From assembly GCA_000827325.1 (NCBI GenBank), contig KN832889.1, positions 1 through 64,000 on the forward strand: a stretch of 64,000 nucleotides of DNA, given 5' to 3'. The stretch is from Oidiodendron maius Zn (Eukaryota > Ascomycota > Leotiomycetes > Myxotrichaceae). The translations under genes were made by a program, and so were the position numbers. This document shows positions 54,834-64,000 of this stretch, piece by piece (positions within the stretch are counted from its first letter, which is position 1; every line of letters begins with the position of its first letter). Under the pieces are notes generated by a model, which saw only the letters and a list, made by a program, of their open reading frames with translations, ran no database searches and was not told the origin of the DNA.

Positions 54834-57800
54834 CTACCACTCAGTTCCCCTTCGGATCGCCATACCCAACTCCTTAATCTGTAATCGCTGAGTTAGTTCT
54901 GCTAATGGAAATGGAGACATCGAGTAACAAGGCGGGACTTACCAGAATATCATTCATAATTGTGAAATGATTACCATCCAGCACCTCCGTCCTGATCTCT
55001 CCCGGAATCAGCCTATCCCATCCGTTCGTACCAAAGTCCGTACGATTCACCAGCAACCATTTCAAATGTGGCGGGTCGTCGATAGGAAAGTCCGGCTTGG
55101 GATCTTCTAGGAAGCCGCACACACCGTAACGAGCCCAGATGGCATGGACTTTTGGGAGTCTGGTCCTGTCAACGATGGGCTGCGGCTTGTAAGCGACAAG
55201 GGCGTTGATGCAAGCTTCAAAGTGCGGAAGCAGCCACACAGGGATGCGGTTCTTCTGCGCGGCAGACGTCGGGCTACCTGCCAGATCACCCAGGAGGCCG
55301 ATGTCCCCAAAGAAGTGATGAAGGCGGGGCGGCAACCTGACTATATCGAGTGGGTTGGGCGCGTCTAAGAGGATGAGTCTTTCAACCTTCTCACCAGAGA
55401 GAAGCAGCTGCTGCATGACTTCATACGCGATGACTCCACCAGCAGACCAACCGCCGAGGAGATACGGGCCTGTGGGCTGGAGCCGACGCAATTCTGCCAA
55501 GTAGAGTGTTGCTACCCCCGCAATACCAATGGTGAATAGTTCAGGGGTCGTCATAAACGGACAATTGAAGCCATATACAGCTAGGTCTGGCCCGATGGGT
55601 GGGATCCTGGCATAAGACGATGCGCTCCCGGAGCCATCTGGAAAGAGAAATAGCGTCTGTTTTGCTCTCACTCTACTTCCTTGGAGCAGGAACGATTTGG
55701 CACGCGGATACATTGCTGGGTCGATGGTTGGAATCTTCTCCTTTGCGAGAGGAACAGTTGACAGCTCCTGGCCATCGTTCTTGGGAGTTTTGTATTCTTT
55801 CTCCAAGTACCTCGCAACGTCCTCAATAGTTGGATTCGCAATGAACAAGTCAGAAGGCCAGTCTAAACCTGTCTCTTCGCGCAGTGTTCCAAGAATGGAT
55901 AGGCTCATGAGCGAGTCCATGCCGAGGGAAGGAAGATCAGTAGAGTTGGTGATTTCTGCCAACAATATATCCATCTGCTCCGCGATCGTATTTCGAACAG
56001 TCGATATCAAGCTGGAAGTGGTCTTGTCATGAGCCTTCTCAATTCCAATTTCATCATCGTAGCTATCAACAGAAGTCATAGTGCTATACGATTGACTAGA
56101 GTAAATTGAGGCCGGTGAAGATGATCGGTAGCTGCCCACATCTGACTGAGGCGACTCTGTATCAAACTGCGATAGATATACTCGCAAGTCTTTGACACTT
56201 GGTTGGTCTATAAACAGTGTTCCGGGCACGTCAAAGCCAAGAAGTTCCCGAAGTTGGCTTAGAATGGTCAAGGACATCAAGGAGTCGAGACCGATATCGC
56301 CGAAGAAAGTCTCATCCCGAAGCTCAACCAAGTCAACTCCTAAGTTCTCCGAAATAACGTTGAGAACCTGCGCTGCCACGGGTGTTGAATGTGGAAGAGG
56401 TTTTGCCTCACTGACTGGGTTCAATCGGGTTGCCAAAGAAGAAGATGCTATATCTTTGGTGATTGATTTTATTTTGGAGACAGGCGTACTTCTTTGCATG
56501 GTCCCCTTGGAGTCTACCAGGCGTTGTGAGGCTGTCATTGCCGCCGGTGAAGCCATCGCGGGAGGCAGAACTCGATTTAGCAGAGTCACTGGAATCCGTT
56601 GGAATTTCAGGCCTCCAACTACGCCAACTATGTTAGAAGTGCTGTTGTCAAAGATATACACATTTCCCTCATAGATATTTTTGGGCCCGGGCAGCATTCG
56701 GACGTAAGTTTGATATGTCTCTCCGTATGTGAATTTCTGACTAAAGCGCATGCTCTTCCACCCGTGAGAGATGAAGACGAAATTGCCAGACTCAGCGGTG
56801 TCACCGCTGTTCAAAATAAAGCCTGATAGGTGGGCCAGAGAATCAATCCAGTAGGGACTGCAGAAGTAGTTCCCGTCATTTGTCTGGAAAGTGACACTCG
56901 CTGTCGCTTCTAATTTTGTGCTGTCCAGAATAACGACATCCATACCGCGATATTTGGGCTGGTATTGAACAAATGATGCGAAAAGCTTATATGCTAACCC
57001 CTTTGTAATTTTTGAGATCATGCCGTTTGCCGCAGCTCTCTTGAGGTCATCAATCCGCTCTTGTACAAGGAACTGGACGGCTGACCACTCTGAGAGCCAC
57101 GATAATCTCTCCCTATACTCGAGAACGCACTTGGCGTGTTCGGCCGTCTCTCTGCCATCGGAATCGAGACTCGCGAATAAAAGTTCCACTCGCTGCGAGT
57201 TCAAATTTGTGATGGCTGATACTTGCAGGATTTGAGGTGTTGTACAATCTTTATTCGCAATAAGAGGTTTTGACACTTTCATATGACATACATCCATGCT
57301 AACGTCGGGATGACCAAGATTCAACTGCCTATGAAGGTAGTCTCCAATTGTGAGGGCTATATCAGCATATATTGACTAGAAAAGCAATTGTTAGATTCAC
57401 ATCCACTGTTGGAGCTGGACGATATTTGCGACTTACTGAGGGACACAGAGCCACTCCATTGACCGAGTGACCAGTGATAGCGCTATTGAGCAGTGGTTCC
57501 GAAAGATCAGTCTGAAACTTGACGCATGCCGAAGTTGCATCGATATGTTCTTCTACGATACAGTGGACAGCGGATGTAGAAAGATTGGACTTTCGTTGCC
57601 AGAGCGGGATGTATCGAGTGGGGAGGGAATCTGCCGTTGGTGTTGGAAGATCTTGAGTTTCACCTTTTGTGAGACACCAATCCCCAGCGTAGTCGATCCA
57701 ATAGTTCTTCTCATCGAAGCTGTATCGGGGTATTTCCAGAAGTCGTTGCGAGGTTTCAAAATCTCGATGCACCTCGCTCCAGTTTATTTTTAGTCCAGCA

Positions 57801-60800
57801 TTGTACAGAGCTGCCAAGCTCTTGCTCATGCTCATCCATACATCTTCACTTTTATGGAGCGAATATAGCGGCGAACTACCTGCTATTGTTGCCTGAATCA
57901 TGCGACAGCAGGTAGGATGTGGCCCTAGCTCTATGAAAGCAGTTTTGGCATCGATGATGTGCTCTTCTTCTGCAGATCGCAAAGCATCCACAAAATTTAC
58001 CGTCTCTCTCGTGTGCTGACTGATATAGGCGGCATCGATAATTCCTGGCTCCGTAACCGTCTTTCCCAGGACAGAGGAGATCACTGGGATTTTAGGACTT
58101 TTTATATTGACACCACGCGCAATTTCTTGATAGCGGTCCAAGATGGGATCACACTGAGAGGAATGGAAACCATATGGGCAGTCCAACTGTATGCTTTTAA
58201 TCCCAGCGTTGGTGAGGGCAGTCTTCAGTTTTTCTATTGCACTTTTGGGCTGCGCTAGCACGATGGCGTCTTCGCTGTTTCGACAAGCAACTTCATAAGG
58301 AATGCCGCAGCTGGCGGCTTCAATTGATGCCATCGTGGATTGCACGACGAGCAAACCATGCGTCCCGGCCGTACAGTAGGTCTGAATCAACTTAGCCCTT
58401 TGAGCAACCAAGTAGATTGCATCGCCCATTGAAAGAACGCCAGCTGCATAGAGAGCTGCATACTCCCCCAAGCTGTGTCCAAGAACAGCATCGGGAAGAA
58501 CGCCCCATGAGCGCCAGAGAATGACCAAAGCCATCTGTACACAGAGTTGTGCTAGGTGCGTTACTGCAGGATTTTCTAAATTGCACTCCACCGTTCCGGA
58601 CTCGCCTGTAATAAGAGGCAAGTATGTGATGGATGCTTGCTGCTCAGAAATTTTGTTCATGTGGAGAAGAGCATCCCTAAAGACGGATGACGTTTCAAAC
58701 AGCTTCTTTCCCACTGTCAAATAGAACGACCCCTGCCCAGTGAAGACCATAACCACTCTCGGAGGGTTTCTAGGCACGGGTGCAAGATCCCCAGCTATCG
58801 TTAGGGATAGCTTTTGTTCTACTTCGTGGATGTTCGAGACCGCGACGGCCAACCTGTAGTTGTGATGCATCCGTCGTGCGCAGGTAGTATAGGCAAGATT
58901 AGCCAGCTGTTTATCATCAAGTTTACCCTTCACATAGGATATCAATCTCTCTGTATTTCTCTTCAGAGAAGCCATTGACTTTGCAGAGACAGTGATGACA
59001 TGGCTCGACCGAGGATCAGCCTTTTCAGATTTCACCTTGGGAGGTGCCTCTTGTAGTAACAGCGCTGTATTCCCCCCTGCCGCACTGAAATTGTTCAGGA
59101 AAGCCAAGCGCATCCCCTCAGACTTCCACTCCACCACCTTTCGTGGAATATGGATATTTCGTGTGGAAAGATCCTGAGGAAGTTTTGAGTTCATCGTTGT
59201 CTTGATCCCAACATGAGGTGGAATAGAATTCTTCTGAAGCATTAATAGCAACTTGATAAGTCCCGTGATTCCAGCTGCAGCCTCCGAATGACCAAGGTTC
59301 GCCTTGACCGCGCCTAGGTGTAATGGAATCTCTCTGTGTCGTGATTCTGGAGCGAAGACTTGCGTAACGGAACGCATCTCGTTCAGATCTCCTGCTTGGG
59401 TTCCGGTACCGTGCATTTCGACGACAGAGACGTCCAAAGCATCAACGCCTGCTGTGTTCAACACGCTCTGATACAAGTTGGCCTGCGACTCGGCATGAGG
59501 ATGAGTGATAGATATAGCATCGGCGGAATGATTGGTGGCAGTGCCTAGTATAACGCCAAGGATGTTGTCGTTATCAGCCTCTGCGTCTTCCAATCTCTTC
59601 AAGATCAGTGTTCCGACGGAGTCTGCCCGGCAATATCCATCGGCTGTCTCATCAAACACTTTGCAAGAGCCGGTTTTAGAGAGGAATCCACCCCTGCTAA
59701 GTCCCGCAAAGATGTCAGGGTTTGTTAAGATATTTAGGCCTCCAGAAACAGCCGTATCACACTCATTTTGTAGAAGCGAAGTACACGCGACTTGAACCGC
59801 GGCAAGGCTAGATGAACAAGCAGTATCTATACTGTAGCTAGGGCCGCTGAACTTGAACCAATAGTTGATACGGCCAGGAGCGAATGCACGAACACCACCA
59901 GGGATCAGGTATGTCCCAATGTTCTGTGCAGCATTGATCTCTCGCCAGTCATCGCTCGTTTGACCGTAGAATGTACCAATTCGAGATAGCCGTGTAGACG
60001 GAGTTCTGTTAGGTACAAAACCTGACATTTCAAGCGCTTCATATGCTGTAATTAAGGCCAATCGGTGCATCGGATCCGTCTGAGCAGCTTCCGCAGGAGA
60101 CATACCGAAAAAGCGAGCATCAAAAAGTCCTGGCTTTTCAATGAAGGCTCCGTAGGGAGTGTGGCTAGTATTCTTCCGTTTACCTGATGGATCAACATGG
60201 GTGTTTATGTCAAAGCGATCCTGGGGTATCGTTTTATGCATGTCCAAGCCCTGCTCAAGGATCCGCCACATTTCTTCACAATCGTCGGCTCCCGGAGCCC
60301 TTATCGCCATACCAACAATGGCAATCTTATCAGCCAGGGCATTTTTAGGTACTGCGCCTGTAGCATTTTCGTTCAAATTCCAGGCCAAGAGGTCTTCTAG
60401 CCGCACCTCTACTCCCTGCCTCTCGTGAATAATCGAAATCAAAGACGACGACGCTTGAGTAGTCCCGAAGCTGAGGATATTGAAGATTTGGTGTGTAGAT
60501 CTTTCAAAATTGGCCACGACAGAGTCGAGAACCCTATCCCAACGGAAAGGTGATGTTAGTATCTCATTCACGACCCTTTCGAACAAGAGGTGCTTATTTA
60601 GCGTCTCGATTCTCTCGCCTGTTGCGTTGGAAAGTATGTCCAAGCTTGACTGCCCATCAGGATTCATACGAATCAGGCTCGGCTGGAGGATGTCGTGAAT
60701 GACATCCATTTCGTATAACATGGGATTATGGTATAACCCCTGGAGGTCCAACGGGACGGTTTTACGTTCGGCGAAGTATGAACATTCCGTGACTACTTTC

Positions 60801-61611
60801 CTCAAATTGAACGGCAGGCCACTGATGGTGACGGCATTAGTATCCTGTCGACTTATATATACTTTGTTCACATTAGGGGTTTCCTAATATCCATAATCAG
60901 TCACTGGACGGCGAAGGGTTGAAGCACCGAGGTAAGATCGGCTTGCGAGTACATACGTGAGACTTATAAAATTCCGAGAATTCATGCTGGACCTCGATCT
61001 CGGTGGCGTTAAAGACGGTTACCGACCAAGGACCATCTCCACAATCGGCACCGAGCCGTTTTGATATTGAATGCACGTGAAGGCCAGTTCTAAGGGCAAT
61101 TCGGACTACTTCCACCGCTATCGAAGCTAAGCTCACCAGAGATTCGCAGCTTGCAATAGCGGCGGCAGACAGCTGACCAAATCCATGGCCAAGGACGCAG
61201 GTATTCTTGATGTCAAGGTATCCGTCCGGTCTCTCTTCAAAGTAACTGTCACAAGGAGAGTTAAAAAGGTTTCGTCTTTGGGGAGGATAGGACAGGCAGT
61301 GGTATTATTCACCTGATGAAACCAGCAAGTTGGGCAACGCAGATCAGAGGACCAAGAAGCCTCTGCTCATTGGATGTATGCCTCTGAAGTCCCTCGACCA
61401 GATCAAAAATACTGGTAAATTGGGGAATGTCACCAGTATCTAATGTGTATTCATTGTGAATCTCCTCACGTAAGACATTGTAAGACTTCTCTAAGAACGA
61501 GGATACAAGTGCAGAGCTGCACTTGCGTCGTTGGATCGCTCGTAGTGTTGGATAGACATGAGATATGTCATCTCCGAAGAAAACCAGGCTCGAATTGTGT
61601 TGTTTTCCCAT
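54834..61611 (-). CDS. Non-reducing polyketide synthase, SAT-KS-AT-PT-ACP-ACP-TE
   Basis: Five exons: 61611-61313, 61245-60957, 60883-57437, 57375-54943, 54878-54834. Introns are 61-73 nt and phases close at 2170 residues, the usual size of wA/PKS1-type enzymes. SAT (1-330) has GHGFG where the catalytic motif is GxCxG. KS (about 385-810): DTACSSSLAAVQVA, VEMHGTGTQAGD, NLGHSEAAAG. AT (about 910-1230): GHSLGEYAALYAAG. PT (about 1300-1600): ITGHSVNGVALCPS and YWIDSLAHLSGF, supplying the His/Asp pair. Two ACPs: GDIGLDSLMSL (about 1700) and PSLGMDSLMSL (about 1820). TE (about 1920-2165): GGWSAGGVIAYE, ILLDAP, DGNHFTIMN. It builds an aromatic polyketide from malonyl-CoA; the TE suggests Claisen release. 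The last 45-nt exon fits TE ends better than reading on to 54874. Confidence 0.92.
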
Positions 61612-62289
61612 TTTCGAAGAAAAATGTCATAATTCAGATACACACACAGAGCAAGAGGCAGGTACGTGGACAACATATCGGTGCCAAGTACACGGCGTTT
61701 CATGGGCGCGAGGCCTACGGAGGAAAGCTAAAATTGGAGGTTGCTGCTGCGCTTACCTGACAAACAGTAGATGATTGTCCCCCCGCGGATATCCCTTGGG
61801 TAGAACTAGGTTTCCTGAACCCAGCCACCTGCACCGTTCCAACTTGGCTCCATTTCAAGCTAAATCCGGCAAACAGTACAGAATTATTACCCAAGTGGAC
61901 TATTCGGGGAAAATTCCAGTTTCGGAAATAACATGCGCCAATTACTACACCTCGTCCGATGTGCCGCAGCTAGCGCGAACAGGGTGATGAGCAGGGTGAC
62001 GAGCAGGGTGACATCCTGACCAATTTTAGTCTCTTGTTTGATAAGCCACATCGCGGCGAAACAGTATCAGGGAAAGTTACTTGCGCCCCTCTGACCTCAG
62101 CGACAGAACTCTCGATCAGCGCCCCCGTGGACGGGCAGTTCCTTTCATGACTCGTGCGAGATCAGCGGGGATTTATTTTAACTAGTGATATTTACAACCA
62201 GAGTTTACTATCAGTAGATAAATTTCTAAGGAAAACTTGACCTACTTTATTGCCTACTGTCCTTACGTATCACTTTCAAAGGCACTAAA
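61612..62289. promoter_or_regulatory. Bidirectional promoter, polyketide synthase / O-methyltransferase 2
   Basis: 678 bp between divergently transcribed cluster genes, so the two are likely co-regulated. No cluster-specific regulator is present in the window. The tandem repeat at 61981-62012 lies within. No binding site is assigned with confidence. Confidence 0.6.
61981..62012 (+). repeat. Short tandem repeat, 12-bp unit x 2.7
   Basis: Units AGGGTGATGAGC, AGGGTGACGAGC, then AGGGTGACATCC, in the shared promoter. They contain TGAC cores and could be regulator sites or chance. Confidence 0.6.
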
Positions 62290-63797
62290 ATGGAGAATCT
62301 CAAATCTCCCTGGAAACTGTATGCCGAGCAAGTTTCTGCCGCCGCAGAGATAGTCGATTCCTACTACCGCGGGCAAAATTCGCTGGAGCCGACAGCTGAT
62401 CATACGCAAAGTGTTTCTTTAAGTCTCCCGCCTTCTGCCCCACAGGATATCTTGGTCGCGCGGCAGACGGTAATAGACTCGGCCTCAAAACTGCAGCAAT
62501 TGGCGATTGGACCGAATGAATACTTGCCCTATCTTGCTCTTCAGGTTAGTCCTTCTCTAAGAGACCAAAATCATATTTCATCCGCTCCTGCCTACTTTCT
62601 CTCCAGCATCCTCGCAGAAGTCGTAAAATCATAAAAATCTATTCTCTGACCAAATTCCGTAGTATCAATACCTTGGTTGCATCAGATGGCTTTGCCACTT
62701 CTCCATTCCTTCCATTCTCCCCGATCAAGGCTCTTTATCCTATACAGAAGTCGCCAATACCGCAAAGATCCCCGAATTGCAGCTGCGGAGAATAGCAGGC
62801 ATGGCAATAACTGGCGGTTTTCTCTGCGAGCCCAGTCCCAGCATGCTCGCCCATAACCCAACATCAGTGCTCTTTCGTCGTCAACAGGGCCTCGTGGACT
62901 GGGCGCTCCTGTTATCCGAGATATCCGCTCCGACTGCTCAGAAAATGGTAGAAGTCACGGAGCGATATGGAGAGACGTCCAAGAAGACCGAGACGGCATT
63001 CAATGTCCAGTATGACACAGACCTGCCATACTTTGACTACTTCGGCCAGCGGCCCGCGTTGAGAGCCCGCTTTGCTAGCTATATGAAAACTGTCGGGTCC
63101 TTCCCTGGCACCAATATCAAACACCTGATCCATGGCTTTGACTGGGCAAGTTTGGGTGACGCAACCGTGGTCGATGTGTGTAACCCCATTCCGTACAACC
63201 CGCTTTGTTAGTCACTAGAGATATCTCGCTAACATACCGCTTCTCGCTCTGCAGGTTGGTGGATCCAATGGTCACGCCAGTATAGCGATCGTAAACGCCT
63301 TCCCTCAGTTAAAATGCATTGTCCAGGATCTGCCCGAAACGATTGCCAATGCACCACCTCTGCCTGAGTCCCTTCACTCGCGTATCAGCTTCATGAGCCA
63401 CGACTTCTTCAAGTTGCAAGTTGTTGAAGGCGCAGCGGTCTATCTTCTGCGTATGATCTTGCATGACTGGCCGGACGCCGAGGCCAAAAAGATCCTGCAA
63501 AACCACGTTGAAGTCTTACGCAAGGGAGCGCGCCTCATTATCATGGACACGGTGTTACCAACGCCCGGCTCAGTCCCGACGAACGAGGAAAGCTTGCTCC
63601 GATATCGTGATTTGACTATGATGCAGATGTTCAACAGTAAAGAACGCGAGCTGAGCGATTGGGCAGCCCTGTTGGACGGCATAGATGCGGAAGGAGGAAA
63701 ATTAGTCTTGAAAGCGGTGGAGAAACCGTTTGGTAGCGTCATGTCGGTAATGGAAGTAACTTACAGCCCTAACCCGGTTGTGAATGGGACTAGCTAG
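62290..63797 (+). CDS. O-methyltransferase, SAM-dependent (cluster OMT 2)
   Basis: Three exons: 62290-62544, 62663-63175, 63255-63797. Introns are 118 and 79 nt and phases close at 436 residues. The helical N-terminus and winged-helix region (SYTEVANTAKIPELQLRRIA) lead into TVVDVGGSNGHASIAIVNA (SAM motif I, restored across the second intron), KCIVQDLPETI, AVYLLRMILHDWPDAEAKKI (with the catalytic His) and ARLIIMDTVLP. Same family as OMT 1 but clearly diverged; they are not a recent duplication. It shares a promoter with the polyketide synthase, which is the strongest evidence that it modifies that product. The 3' region to the window end holds no further gene. Confidence 0.88.
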
Positions 63798-64000
63798 GAA
63801 GTAACACATACAGCGGTTTCGAAACATTCTCTCAAAGCTCTAAGCATTATGCGGAGGTAAAATATTATTCTCGTAAAATATACTGATCTCGCTTCAATGT
63901 TTCATGTACAAAGTTTCTATATATATCAAGATATCCTCACACCGAGATAGAAGACACTTAGCACGACACTCTCCTTCTTGGTTAAGCCTGCATATCCCCA

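Overview
This is a stretch of filamentous ascomycete (Pezizomycotina, probably Eurotiales) nuclear DNA. The evidence is multi-exon genes with 49-134 nt GT-AG introns, fungal-only families (HET, Clr5, Zn2Cys6, NACHT-ankyrin, PTH11-like, SAT-type polyketide synthase), a Tad-type LINE end and a Tc1/mariner-type DNA transposon, and TpA-rich patches that look like repeat-induced point mutation (RIP). I rebuilt exon structures by hand from splice sites, reading-frame phase and family resemblance. Where I say phases close, the summed exon length is a multiple of three with no internal stop.

Layout. 1-5.8 kb: LINE ORF1 running off the left edge, an F-box gene, and a Zn2Cys6 regulator interrupted by one stop codon. 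5.8-17.2 kb: an FMN-dependent hydroxy-acid dehydrogenase, a Clr5 protein, a HET protein, a putative secreted protein and a 14-TM MFS transporter. 17.3-18.8 kb: a Tc1/mariner-like element with perfect 44-bp terminal inverted repeats whose transposase has four stops, each one C-to-T change from a sense codon. 19-26.6 kb: a second HET gene and, divergent from it, a NACHT-ankyrin STAND receptor with near-identical 33-residue repeats. 27-34 kb: a GPI-type wall protein, a regulator relic, the C-terminal half of a type-B carboxylesterase, a decayed histone H3 fragment, an unrecognised protein and a fructosamine-kinase-like gene. 34.3-39.5 kb: a lipase-NACHT-WD40 STAND receptor with a damaged splice donor. 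40-48.4 kb: an MFS transporter, a TpA-rich gene desert, a broken ORF, the N-terminal half of a carboxylesterase in the opposite orientation, an F-box-like protein and degenerate sequence.

49-64 kb looks like a secondary-metabolite cluster. A 2170-residue non-reducing polyketide synthase (SAT-KS-AT-PT-ACP-ACP-TE) is flanked by two O-methyltransferases, one of them sharing its promoter, with a small conserved protein and a seven-helix PTH11/rhodopsin-like membrane protein between. The architecture predicts an aromatic polyketide that is folded by PT, released by a Claisen-type TE and O-methylated. The cluster may continue past the right edge.

The rest reads as a fast-evolving accessory region rich in self/non-self recognition genes (two HET, two STAND receptors, one Clr5). 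The observations I would follow first are the histone H3 relic, the two complementary esterase halves in opposite orientation that suggest a roughly 14 kb inversion, the homogenised ankyrin array, and the SAT domain with Gly in place of its catalytic Cys.
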